Part shown: piece after piece, positions 46,263 through 57,893 of the stretch
Numbering within the stretch: position 1 is the first letter of the stretch
How the letters are laid out: each line of letters opens with the position of its first letter
Source of the DNA: Phyto melanocephala
Taxonomy: Eukaryota > Arthropoda > Insecta > Diptera > Rhinophoridae
NCBI GenBank assembly: GCA_941918925.1
Contig: OW799236.1
Coordinates: 87,934,216 to 87,998,215 of the forward strand
Length of the DNA stretch: 64,000 nucleotides
Reading direction: 5' to 3'
Translations under genes and position numbers: made by a program
The notes under the pieces: model-generated
Told to the model about the DNA's origin: nothing
What the model saw: only the letters and a program-made list of their open reading frames with translations
The model's database searches: none

Positions 46263-46974
46263 AACAAGTAACAGTGCTATATTCGGCCGTGCCGAATCTT
46301 ATATACCCTTCACAACGTGTAGTCATGCAATAACAATTGTTTGTATACCATTCATCTCATATAAAATACGTACATATACATATGTATGTAAAAAACATAC
46401 CATTGTAAAATTACAATTGAGTTTACTTATGTATGTAAAAAAATATATTAAAAAAACAACAAAAATTACAAAAAAAAATTTTTTAAATTTTTTAATAAAA
46501 TTTTTTAAAAAAATTAAAAATAAATATATATAAAAAAATATAAATAATATATAAAATAAAAAAAAAATTTTTTGGCTCAGCTGGGATTCGATGCCACGTT
46601 TACTCTAACCAGTATATATGCATGTTGTTGTTGTAATTGTGAAAAAAAAAACGAGATGGTCGAGGTTTTTTGCTCATATCTCAGAAAGTTATCGGGCGAT
46701 TGTGCTGAATTTCAATAGCGATTCATTCCCGGATATTTCCAAGAGATTGATACCATATACAGATCTGAGGAACATATAGTTGCTTCTAAAAGTTGATGTC
46801 AACCAACACATGGACAGACGGGCAGACGGACAGTCGGTTAGGGCTTAATCAACTCCTCTATTTATAAGCTTTCAGAAAATATTTACTTTATGGGGTAGGA
46901 AATGAAAAATGTAGAAATTACAAACGGAATGACAAAACTATATATACCCTTGTGCACCACAGGTGAAGGGTATA
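46263..46974 (-). mobile_element. A-type element with a B-type 5' hairpin, copy 3
   Basis: On the minus strand it starts TATACCCTTCACCTGTGGTG (B-type hairpin) and keeps the B word AGAAGCAACTATATG. It then carries the A-type tRNA-like module (46574-46615) and the A-type 3' end with ATTCGGCACGGCCGAAT. It looks like a chimera or an intermediate of the two subfamilies. Confidence 0.85.
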
Positions 46975-47380
46975 AAAATATTCTGGATAATACCCTGTTT
47001 TCTTCAGATATTCTATTTAAGAGCCGGTGATATGTATGTACATATGTTGTTTGAAATTCCTTAGTGGCAACACTGCTTACATATATTGTTAAGGGCAGTA
47101 AAATAAAAACAACAAGTACCTGTACTTTTTATATGCAAAAAAAATAATACTTTAAGTCGAAGCTTACAAAAGTTTATATTCAAAGACTAAAAAAACGAAC
47201 ACAACAAACGAACGGTTTTATAAACGACAAAACAGAGAGTGTTAAATGATATGAGAGCATACATATGTATGTAGTAGGTGGAGCGTACCTTTCGCTAGTA
47301 ATCAAGTTAAATTGCGTAAGGCAAAAAGCAACAAAAACAATGATGAAGAAACTGTTGAATAAATTATGTTGAAATGTTAA

Positions 47381-48610
47381 GGTTACAGTAGCAGTTGAAT
47401 TAAAATAAGTTTAAGCCAAATTATTTTAAATTAGCCAAACACACAAACCATCTTCTTGTGTTAAAAGTGAGCAAAATTGTTTTTTTTTAATTTTTTTTAT
47501 TTAAAAATTATTTCTTATAATTTTTATATATTATTTTATTTTATTTTTTTATTATTTTTTATCTATATAAATTTTTAAACCCGTATTTCACTTACACTGC
47601 ACGCTCACTTACACTCTACACTTGAAAACACTTATACGCTCATAAACATTCATATTTTCACACAAAAATCACAAATCAGTGGTGAATTATTTAAAGCTTT
47701 GGATTTCACCTTTGGCTTTTCTTTATTAATTTTTTTCTTCTTGATTTTTTTGTATATTGAAACTTCATTACCAAAAATGTATAAACATGGCTTTATTTCT
47801 TAATTACTTATGTATGTATATGTCACTTTATTTAAATTAATAACTGTATCCTTTTTATTTTCCTTATTAGATTGCTTTTAATTTAAGCTAGGTTATTTAG
47901 AAATATTTATGTATGTATAATTTATTTCTTGATATTGTATATTTTATCTATTTAACTCTTTTTTTATGAAACTATTTTTTTCTTTCTGTATTATTTCTGG
48001 TTACAGTAGCAGTTGAATTAAAATAAGTTTAAGCCAAATTATTTTAAATTAGCCAAACACACAAACCATCTTCTTGTGTTAAAAGTGAGCAAAATTGTTT
48101 TTTTTTAATTTTTTTTATTTAAAAATTATTTCTTATAATTTTTATATATTATTTTATTTTATTTTTTTATTATTTTTTATCTATATAAATTTTTAAACCC
48201 GTATTTCACTTACACTGCACGCTCACTTACACTCTACACTTGAAAACACTTATACGCTCATAAACATTCATATTTTCACACAAAAATCACAAATCAGTGG
48301 TGAATTATTTAAAGCTTTGGATTTCACCTTTGGCTTTTCTTTATTAATTTTTTTCTTCTTGATTTTTTTGTATATTGAAACTTCATTACCAAAAATGTAT
48401 AAACATGGCTTTATTTCTTAATTACTTATGTATGTATATGTCACTTTATTTAAATTAATAACTGTATCCTTTTTATTTTCCTTATTAGATTGCTTTTAAT
48501 TTAAGCTAGGTTATTTAGAAATATTTATGTATGTATAATTTATTTCTTGATATTGTATATTTTATCTATTTAACTCTTTTTTTATGAAACTATTTTTTTC
48601 TTTCTGTATT
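47381..48610. repeat. Tandem duplication of a 612-bp unit
   Basis: Units 47381-47992 and 47999-48610, both from GGTTACAGTAGCAGTTGAAT to TTTTTTTCTTTCTGTATT, appear identical when read side by side. They are separated by six bases (ATTTCT). Neither unit is coding. Perfect identity over long homopolymer runs means either a very recent duplication or an assembly artefact. TG..CA ends and an internal region are absent, so they are not LTRs. Confidence 0.9.
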
Positions 48611-48969
48611 CATTTTATTTCGTTTATTGGCAATTTTACATAACGACGTTATTTAGTGTAATTTTAAATTCGTACTGATATGCTGATTGTATTTTCTCCA
48701 ATATCTACCTGTATGCAGGCCACTTTTTTTTGTTTGGCATCGTCTTGGTTTTTTTCCAGGAGAGAGTCAATTTTCCTTTAAATTTCATTGTTAAACATAC
48801 TTTTCATGAGCAGCTGAGAATTACACTCAGGAGTGAAAAAAAAATTATAAAAGCTTTTGTGAGAGTATTTAAACTTTTTGTGCTTTAAAGCAGCAGGTGT
48901 TTTTAAAAAGACAGTATTGCCTGTACAAATTAGTATACGTAATTTAATGAATTAATATTATTCATATGA

Positions 48970-49130
48970 CTTTTTTTAAACCGGTTTTTGATTTTTCCAA
49001 ATAGAACCTATTTAAGAAAAGCGGTTTTCTGCTGAAAATTTAACAAATAACCTGTTGAACGGTTTGTTTAAATAAATAAAAACAATACAATCAAATTACT
49101 TATTAATATAAATAGTATTTATGACCTTTA
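48970..49130 (+). mobile_element. Left part of the hAT-like CCGGTT-rich element
   Basis: TTTTTTTAAACCGGTTTTTG and AACAAATAACCTGTTGAACGG align with the left subterminal region of the copies at 31640 and 50899. The terminal TAGGG and the right half are missing. Confidence 0.5.
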
Positions 49131-49329
49131 ACTAAAACATAATTTTAAAAAATATATTTAATGTTTAGAATATTTTGCTATTTTTTGTCAAACTTTAAAA
49201 GCGCGTGAAAAACAAACGTTTTTATTTTAAAAAAAGTCATTTTAAATTGACGTTGAACAAATAAAAAAATATAAATATCATTTTGATCCTCGCACAACGG
49301 TCTGCAAGTTAGTGGATGGCTTAAGTTAC

Positions 49330-49758
49330 ATGTGATCTTCTCTGAGAAAATGGACCTAGTGTGTCGAAAAACGGGTATGGACTTAAGAGTAGATTCTGGT
49401 ACCTAAAACGGTGTAGAATAAGATGAAATAAGTTAGATTTCTGATTTAAAAAAATGTTTTACCCCAAAAAAACGTACAAAACAAACTTGGAAACGGCTTA
49501 AGAATCAAGTATCGATATTATAACAAACAGGGCAGCAACAATAGCAAAGGTATTGTCACACTGAAAGCGAAAAAAAAATACGTCACCACATTGGCATGAC
49601 GTCAACAAAGTCGGCACCCAACCATACCATCCATACCAAATCGCATCTCCCAACTGAAGGTGTGTTCTCAGTGATAATGCGTTATAAAACTTTAAATGCG
49701 TTTTTTCTCAAAACTTCATTTTCACACACTAGGTCCCTTTTCTCGTAGAAGGTCACAT
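49330..49758. mobile_element. MITE G with 35-bp TIRs
   Basis: ATGTGATCTTCTCTGAGAAA then ATGGACCTAGTGTGT at the left pairs with ACACACTAGGTCCCTTTTCT then CGTAGAAGGTCACAT at the right. The interior has an unusual GC-richer block (49540-49670, GCAACAATAGCAAAGG, GGCATGACGTCAACAAAGTC). No second copy is in the window. Confidence 0.8.
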
Positions 49759-50309
49759 ATACATAGCAGTTTAATTATACCAATATTTATATGGACATAA
49801 GAAAAACTCTATGTTTGATATGCTCATGTAGTTCTGTTCTGTCAGTTTTTGCAAAATGGCGAATTACACTAGGCTGCATAAAATTTGTCCCTGAACAAAA
49901 ATATGAGGAATATAGTGATCTCACCTCGTTAAATTCAAAGACGCTTTCAGTTTTTATGGGCTTGGCTAATATTTTTTTCTAAACAAGGCGACCAGGCGAA
50001 CTTATTTCAATATAACTATTTAATGGCTTGTTTTATTAAAGTAATTGAAACACCAAAAGATGCGGGATAAAATTTCCTTTAAGTCATAACTTACATATAT
50101 TACATATATTCTATTGCAAACGTTGCTTTTGAAAATTTCCAACTGTTTTTATTCTGGATATACTGGAAATCAAATAAGCCATAAATAATGTCAATCAATG
50201 CAAAAATTTTGATTTTATTCACAATTAAATGCAGGTACAACATTAACATTATGTAACACATTTACAAAACCATATATTGTGCAATTTCTTCGGACTAGAT
50301 TAATTTGAA
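49759..50309. other. Spacer with no supported feature
   Basis: A 63-codon open frame at 49791-49982 has no recognisable motif and was not called. Confidence 0.4.
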
Positions 50310-50511
50310 CATATGTATGTATTTATTTTTCCCATCAAATCTTGGTGCGATGTCTGAAGAGCATGATGAAAGATTCCATCAAGTTATTGCGTACATTCAA
50401 AAAATATATAACGGCAAGTGGTCCCCAGAAATGTTAGCTGATATCTGCTGGGAAATCAATCGTGAAACAGCAAATAACACTAATAAAAGAAAGCGATCTA
50501 CAAAACAATAA
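50310..50511 (+). pseudogene. C-terminal fragment of a TE-associated protein family
   Basis: The frame contains FFPSNLGAMSEEHDERFHQV and GKWSPEMLADICWEINRET before a basic tail and a stop. The pattern PSNLGA-S-E-x-GERFHQD followed by MLADYCW is, from memory, a widely repeated but unnamed protein end in arthropod genomes, probably transposon-derived. Upstream sequence shows no continuing frame. I do not know the activity of the parent protein. Confidence 0.45.
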
Positions 50512-50898
50512 ATAATTTGCAATGTTATATTAACATAAAATTTTATTTTAGATTTTTGTTTATACAATAGAAGTCACTTAGGTGGAAGATTAAATACTAA
50601 ATACGTATTAAATATTTTAATATCAGTAATTTATTTAAATAAGAATATCTCCCAAAAAAAAATAGAAAAAATCTGTGATCAGATTTGGATTCAGCACATA
50701 AAAGGCCTTTGAAATCACATAACAAGGTTCGAGCTCCCGATTTTTTTTTTTTTTTTTGACGACCAGTGTTATTTGTTAACCGCATCTATAGAAGTTTTCA
50801 AAACGGGAGGGTATATTTTAACAGCCTGTTGCGTTCATATTACTTTGACGGTGTCTGTTAAAACAATTATAGATTTTCAGTAATTGATGTCAAACTAC

Positions 50899-51735
50899 TA
50901 GGGATGTCGATTATTCGACTTTTTTCAAACATCGGTTGTCAGATATTCCAAATAGTTGCTATAAAAAAAACAAGGTTTTGGTTAAGCATTTAAAAAATAA
51001 GCGGTTAACCGGTTTTATTCAAATAAACAAAGACAAAAATCAAATTATTATTGAAATAAAAAGTTTTTTTAAATAAAATCAAAACAATTCACAAAGGTAA
51101 AGAACAAACAAAACATACTGCAGTCATGACAAAAAATTTTTAAGAATTGTTCCTTTATTATTGACTTTTGTAGGAAATTTTGGTATATGCATATATGTAT
51201 TTAATAGTACTATTCAGCTCATAGCAACCCAGCAAAAAAAATTGGAAGTAGTTCAAAGCGAATTACATTTACAAGACTTCTAAATCAATTGTGTAAAAGC
51301 ATTAATTCTAAATGACTTCTTAACTGCAAAATAATTTGTCATAAATGATGTGCTTAAAAATGAATGCAAAATAGCTTAAAGAATTCATGTAAACAAACAA
51401 ATTTAACACATGAAATATCCGATACTTGTCACCAAATATGCATGAGTTCCATGCACTTATTAGAATGGAGTGCAGTTCATTAAAATTTTCATGTAAACAC
51501 ATGATCGTCAATGACACGCTAATGTTAAAATCACTAGTGTTTTCACCTAAATTAAAGTACTTCATCATCAGTTGAACCCCTGAAAAATCACTTCTTTGTC
51601 ATAGATTTTTTTGCTGGGAATAACCGGTTTACTTGTACCAAAATAATTGGTTTATTCAGTATTCGGAAAATTGGCATTTTAAAATATTCGGCTTTAACAA
51701 AATTGAAAAATCCGAATAAAAGTTCGATCATCCTA
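50899..51735. mobile_element. hAT-like non-autonomous element, copy 2
   Basis: TAGGGATGTCGATTATTCGA at the left and TCGATCATCCTA at the right are flanked by CAAACTAC (50891-50898) and CAAATTAC (51736-51743), an 8-bp duplication with one mismatch, as in copy 1. MITE C is inserted at 51228-51618, so the element itself is only about 450 bp. Confidence 0.8.
51228..51618. mobile_element. MITE C, copy 2, nested in a hAT-like element
   Basis: CCCAGCAAAAAAAATTGG and GATTTTTTTGCTGGG are matching inverted ends. The 391-bp body is close to 37274-37672. No target duplication is obvious. The interior has several imperfect palindromes such as TGCATGAGTTCCATGCA. Confidence 0.85.
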
Positions 51736-54011
51736 CAAATTACTATGGCTTGAGTATAATAGTGAATTAAAAACGTGATTTACCCAGATCGTACGATTAA
51801 ATACCGATAAACTTTTATTGAAGAAGACAATAAGTAGCAGTTGACCGATGACTTTAAAATAAACATAGCTCAAACCATTAAAACTAAAATTCTTGACTTA
51901 GTGACAACATACGGAGCTACGATATCTTACTCCAAACATAATTCTTACATTAGTGTTAAAAATAAAACGGATATACATATGTATGTGTTTTGTTACCTCA
52001 TTCTCAGCTTATTTTATTGTAATACATTCACAATGTGGCTAAATCATATAATGGACTACATATAATGTAAATTTTGTCTACGATCTTTTAAAGCAGAAAA
52101 CTTGGACTACTTATATTGATAATATTTTTTTAAATGTACTGTATATTAATTGGTCAGAAAATCAATCCAAGTAAAAGCACGTATTCATACCTACATACAT
52201 ATTTGCTGTTTAATACCGAGTAATTTTTTTAACTGTTTGGGTTTTAAAAACTGAAAAAAAAAACAAAATTTTGCAAAAGGGAAAATGAAGTATTTATTTG
52301 CGCAATAAATGAATGCCTTTAATTTTTTAATGAGTTTTGCTTGTAAGTTTTGCCACCCATAGGAAATCTATCCGCGAGCTCCAATTTTGGCATACGTTTT
52401 CAGCATTTCAGCAGGTATCTTACCAAATAGAATGGAAAAACAGGCAACTGTTGTGCAACGCAATTGGGTCGAACAAATTGATTTATTTATGTAACGGCAG
52501 TTGTAACTTTGTATTCCAGGATAAGAATTGTGATTGGCATGTCCCTGTACATGAGAGACTTCATTTATCCCAACAAAAAAACTCTTATGGGGGGGTCAAA
52601 TCTCATGATTTTCGCAGCTGTTCCAACCGTGACGCCATCGAACGAATTTAAGCAGAGTACCAATTGCTGTAAGAAGACATCCTAGGAAATAGATATCCGT
52701 CAATATTACCAGTGTCTCATAGTCATTAGGTACTTCTGGTGCCTTTTAGATTAAGCTAACGGCAAAGGATTTTAATAGTAGCTTGAGCAAGCGACTTATC
52801 TCAGGTGAGTTTTTCGGCTACAGTAGAAGTTCCGCCAGGTTTTGCGCTTCGCTCTTCTGACTTCATTCTTGAACCTATTCGCTGAGAACTTATATAAAGA
52901 CCATTTATTATTTTGGCCTCATTGAAGCATTTTCAACATCTCTTTCGAGATTCATTTATAGTGGTTGACAACCACAGTGACTTATTCTTATTCCGAGGCG
53001 TATGCCTCATGAAGGAGCTCAATAGTACAGCTATATCAATAGGTATTACAAGAAGAAACAGGTTACTTAGTAGTCTGTACTGTCCCTCCCATTCCTCTAT
53101 TGACGAACTAATTTGACGTTCTACAGTTTTCTATAATGTAATGTAAAATTCTAGATAACGATTTACATGGTCGTTTCTGATGAACGCCAGAATCTATTCG
53201 GGGTGATTCGGTTCAGCGGGAATGATTGCGATGAATCTCGGTCGATGGAAAATTTATTCGATCGTAAACACATCCAACCGCGCCGCACATATCCCCAAAT
53301 GTAGATATTGGTAGTTTTGACCCGCGTGTTTAGAGAGGATATAGAAAACAATTCTCACCGATAACATCCAAACACTGCTATACATACCATTTGCGTTTTA
53401 GTCAAGGTATTTATTTATTTATAAAAACTTTAAGTAATACACAAATTTTTATTTATTTATACTTTTAAAGTTATTTAATATATTTTGAGATATTATTGTG
53501 TATTGTGCAAAAATCTTAAAGTAATTTTTAGTTTTTTCGTTTAATACTAATATTATTGTTTATAATATGATTGTTTATTTGGGAAAATTTAAATTAAATA
53601 AAAGTTTAAAAACGTAGTAATAATGAAATTCCAGATGAAACAAATGGCACATCATTAAATAAAAAATTAAAAGGATAAAATAACATTAACGACACAATGC
53701 TATCGTAAAAGATATAATACATACTATAACAATAGTAACTAACTTACGATGTAAAAGGAATTACTTTTTCAAAAAAAATAATAATTAAAAAAACAATAAA
53801 AATTTTTTAAAAAACAGTTAAATTAAAATGAAGAAAATGTACTTTAAAAAAAACTTAAGGTATGTTTTAGGGCATATTAAGTCATACATTTAGGAATAAA
53901 TATGTCTTATGTATACAAAACACATTTAGAGTAAAAAATAAAAATACAAGTAAAAATACATTAAAAATCAATTGAGAAAAGTGTGGTAAGTGAAAAAGAC
54001 TGCTTTCTAAA
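51736..54011. other. Region of decayed sequence before morgue
   Basis: 52330-53350 is GC-richer than its neighbours and has short frames. One (53167 onward) begins MVVSDERQNLFGV, faintly like the first catalytic Asp block of Tc1 transposases (FSDES-F-LFG). The evidence is too thin to name a family. 53400-54011 is AT-rich and would contain the 3' UTR of morgue. Confidence 0.35.
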
Positions 54012-55602
54012 TTAACAAGGTGGTGTTAACTCAAACATAGCATATTTCCAAGTCCAGAATTTGGCCAATGACTCAAAACGTGGACGATTGTGTTCATATA
54101 AATAGCCTAAATCAGGTTCCATGCATACCTAAAAGAGCATAAAATATGTAAGAACTAGCGTGTCATAAAATAAAGTTCGTTATTAAGTTACCTCTGTGTA
54201 CGGATCCGTTAGCAAACTTTGTACAGAAAGCAAAACCTTAGAAACATTCAAGGCCAACGACCAATTGTGTTGGAATATATCAATGCCTACATCTCCATGA
54301 CGCGAAACATTAGGATGTAAAATTTTTGTTAAAAAACGAACAGTTGGTGGTATCATTGGGTATCTATAAGCGTAAAAAATTAATTCTTAATTAAATTATA
54401 CTGGCCATTTATTCCATTCTTACCTCTCTGGAAAAAAAATAAAAATAAAAAATTTACCGCCCTCATAAGGACTACCTGGAGGTCCTAAGATACTGGCCTG
54501 CCAGTATGTATTCTGCTTATCCAAGGGTATAGCCTCTATGCCTTCCGTGACATAACTATTCAATAAACGAAAATCATTCCGTAGAAAATTAGCTCGTATG
54601 GCATTTTGCCTACCACGTGGTGGCGTCTTTAAAGCCATCTGTAAAAGACAAGTACGACAAAAGCACGAAGACATTAAGGATCCATAGAGTTTCATCCAAT
54701 CATGCACATTAACCAGACTTTGAAAGAGGGGCCAACGTTCTTTAAAATATTTACGCCACATTTGTTGCGATGTGTTTCGAGCAATAATGTTATGCCATTG
54801 TTTGCACGCCTCGCTCGCTTTCCACATAGACATATCATCCAAATAGGAAAAGATGATAACCATAATCTCAACCGGTAAAGATAAAATATTATTAGGCCTA
54901 ATCGCTGTTGTGATAGAACCAGTTGCCATTTCAGATGCATTAGCACGGGCTTCGGAGAGAAGTTCCATTATTTGTGGCAAAGAACGTGGCGCAGAAGGTC
55001 TAGGTCTATCCACTGGCAATGCAGGTGGTAAAAACCTTTCAGCATTATCATTTTCCAAATTCATACCTTCTTCAGCAGCTGGTACCTCTATCATATCATT
55101 ATCTACCTCTAACTCCACATCATCGACAACATCTTCTACGTCATCATCGTTATCATCTCTATCATCTTCAACTTCGTCCACTTCATCTTCTGGTTCATCA
55201 TCATCGTTTTCCTCGGTTTTATCCTTAAATGGTGGCTCATCATTGCCAGAATCTTCATCGTCTGATATAGTTGTTTCCAATTCTTCGGCCGGCTCCGTAT
55301 TATATAAAAAAGCATGGCAAGTGCCGCACAAGGGTTCTCCAAAGTTGGGACCATAGTATCCGTTGCAAACCCAGCAAGTGCTACTATTCTAAAATAACTA
55401 GTTATAGACCTTTTTTAAATATACATATATTTTTACCAGTAATTACCGGAAAGTTAAAGTTTTCTTCTGTCTGCTGAAACTGCGTTTTGTCTGGTTCTGT
55501 ATCCGAACCAGAATCTTTTAATCCTACGTCGTCATCATCATTAGTTTCCATTGTTTCGTTATTATTTTGTTGTAATTCTTTTTTCGACATACAAGATGCC
55601 AT
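54012..55602 (-). CDS. morgue: Morgue: F-box protein with a Cys-less E2 domain
   Basis: Exons on the minus strand: 55602-55447, 55388-54424, 54363-54192 and 54128-54012, all with GT/AG borders and kept frame; 469 residues. Order: a Cys finger (C57, C60, C73, C76), a strongly acidic stretch (about 88-156), an F-box (LSLPVEIMVIIFSYLDDMSM, about 219-266) and a UBC/E2 fold (about 315-469) with LGPPGSPYEGG and the HPN motif (390-392). Gly400 (GDVGIDIF) sits where E2 enzymes have their catalytic Cys, as is known for Drosophila Morgue. In the fly, Morgue acts with Reaper/Grim in lowering the caspase inhibitor DIAP1, presumably as an SCF-linked adaptor and not a true conjugase. The first ATG of the exon is used as start; a second Met is at codon 5. 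Confidence 0.93.
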
Positions 55603-56603
55603 TTTGATTTATAAACTTAATTACAAAATTATAGTTATTTCTTTTTAATAATTTTACCGATTTTTTCACTAAAAATCGAATGTCAACAATTTTCTGAGAA
55701 TTTTTTTTTTTCTTTTTTTGTTTATATGCTATCAGCTGTTAAAATCGGTTAGACAGAGTGACTCAAAATTTGATATTACTGAAACATGTTTTAGTTAATG
55801 GAGTAGGTGTCAAAGTAGGAGAAACAGGTCAATCGGTTCGTTATCTAAAAGCTAAGCCGGAGAAAACACCGTCTTTAAATCCTAGCTAAACTGGTCGATT
55901 TAAAGCTGAAGGGTTTTATTAATCCATGATCCAAAATGTATGCAAAATGTGTATGTGTATGTTAGATGTGGAAATTAGCTTTATTGTTAGAAAAAAGGCG
56001 ATTGGAAATGCTCTAATTAAGTCAGGAAAAGATAACATCGATGCTAAAGAGTAGGCTTTTATATTCTAACTTAGGAAAAATATTTACCAGTTGAAAAACA
56101 CAGGAAGGTTTTTAATAAGCCGAGTTTTGGTTACTAACGACTTATGTTTTTCTAATATATGCATAGTCAGGGAATGGTTTATTTAAGCAATTGGCGAGGT
56201 ATTGGTGTATTAGGAGACAGAAGATTTGCTCAAAATAGTATCAAAATTGGTATAGTATTAAATTAGCTCTCCATAAGTGCTAGTAATTTTTGTCCCTACT
56301 CTGCACCAGGGTACACTTATACAGGTGACGGTGCCAGCCCAGCTGATTTTTTGTCCCTATGTTTGTCAAACTGAATATATAAAAAAAGAGATTTCAGTGT
56401 CAAGAATTGTCACATTATATAAAAAAAGTGAAGCAAAATATATTCTTTCCTTACGCCTTCACCTTATGTAATTGCACCCAGGGTACACTTATACAAGGTG
56501 GCAGTGCCAGCCCAGCTGACTATTTTTTTGTGTTCTGGAGTATGTCAAACTACATATTTAAAAAAATTATTTCAACTCCGGAAATTGTCAAACTCCATAA
56601 ATA

Positions 56604-57414
56604 ACAAGTACGAGTGCTATATTCGGCCGTGCCGAATCTTATATACCCTTCACAACGTGTAGTCATGCAATAAAAGTAGTTTGTATCATCATTCATCTCA
56701 TATGAAATACGTACATACATATATAAAAACATCCCATTGTAGAATTAACAAGTAAGAGCGCTATATTAGGCCGTGCCGGATCTTATATACCCTTCACAAC
56801 GTGTAGTCATGCAATAAAAAAAAAAAAAAATTTTAAAAAAAATTTAAAAAAATTTTTTTTTAAAAATAATTAAAAAATATATAATATAAAAAAAAAAAAA
56901 ATAAAAAAAAAAAAAAATATAAAAAAAAAAATATAAATAATATATTAAATAAAAATTAAAAAAAAAAATAAAAAAAAAAAAATTAAAAAAAAAAATTTTT
57001 TTGGCTCAGCTGGGATTCGATGCCATGTTTACTCTAACCAGTATACACGTTTGTATGTATGTATGTTGTTGTTGTAATGTTGTTTTTGTGAAAAAAAAAT
57101 CGAGGTGGTCGTGGGTTCTTGCTCATATCTCAGTTGTTTATGTACCCATGTTTCTGATTTTCAATACCGATCTACTCCCGAATATTTCTGATATTTTAAT
57201 ACCTCACCCGGGTCCAAGCGATGTCGGGGGGGCTTCAAAAAGTTAATTTCAACATACAGACGGTCAGACGGACAGACTGACAGGGCTTAATCGACTCCCC
57301 TATTCATAAGCTTTCAAAAAATATATACTTTATGGGGTCGGAAATGAAAATTGTAGAAATTTCACACGGAATGACAAACCTATATATACCCTTTTTCACT
57401 GTGTGAAGGGTATA
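56604..57414 (-). mobile_element. A-subfamily element, copy 4, with a repeated 3' end
   Basis: On the minus strand the complete element (57414-56747) runs from TATACCCTTCACACAGTG to the hairpin end. It is followed directly by a second 3' terminal piece of about 140 bp (56746-56604) that starts at TCTACAATGGGATG and ends in the same hairpin and ACTTGTT. The A/T-rich internal run (56815-57000) is A on this strand. The flanks match an uninterrupted sequence at 57916-58015. Confidence 0.85.
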
Positions 57415-57775
57415 AAAACAGAGAGACAAAAATTGCTCTCCTTTACGCTATCACCTTATGTAATTACACCATGATTACACCATGCTCTGCACGAAAAAAG
57501 AAAAAGTGCGGGCTGTATCGAGCAAGAAGAATTCTTCTCTCTCAAAATTTTTCTCATTTGCAATTTTAGTAAGATTGGGATCGCAATGTGGAGTACGAGA
57601 ACAGACTTATTTATTATCTGCCTGTTTATCAAAATTCGAACGAAAATTTCATTCTTTCAAATATATTGAAAACAAATTTTAATTTCTTTGTTGTTTTCGC
57701 ACTTACTATATTAACAGGTAGTAAGCATGGTGAAGGTGCCAGCCCAGCTGAAAATTTGTTTGTGTTCTGGGGCTC

Positions 57776-57893
57776 AATTCTCGTTCTGTGAAACTGTGAA
57801 ATGAAAAAGTTTTTGTATAGCAAAGGGTATGGTGGCACCATATGATATTACACATAAAAACTTTTCATTTCATAGTTTCATAGAATAAGAATT
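57776..57893 (+). other. 118-nt imperfect hairpin
   Basis: The left arm AATTCTCGTTCTGTGAAACT (continuing GTGAAATGAAAAAGTTTTT) pairs with the right arm AAAAACTTTTCATTTCATAG (continuing TTTCATAGAATAAGAATT). In plus-strand RNA three of the differences are G-U wobbles, one is a C-A mismatch and one a bulge. The loop (about 35 nt) includes TATGGTGGCACCATA, itself a small palindrome. The size suits a miRNA precursor, but a foldback MITE is equally possible. Confidence 0.5.

Noticed and set aside
47381..48610. Repeated units considered as LTRs of a retrotransposon
   Set aside because: They are separated by six bases only, have no TG..CA ends, primer site or coding interior.
52337..53351. Short frames with faint Tc1 transposase resemblance
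   Set aside because: Only one weak block (SDERQNLFG) is visible and the frames do not connect; not enough to call an element.
54853..55356. 167-codon plus-strand frame rich in Ser
   Set aside because: Antisense of the acidic GAT/GAA-rich stretch of morgue; low complexity explains the open frame.
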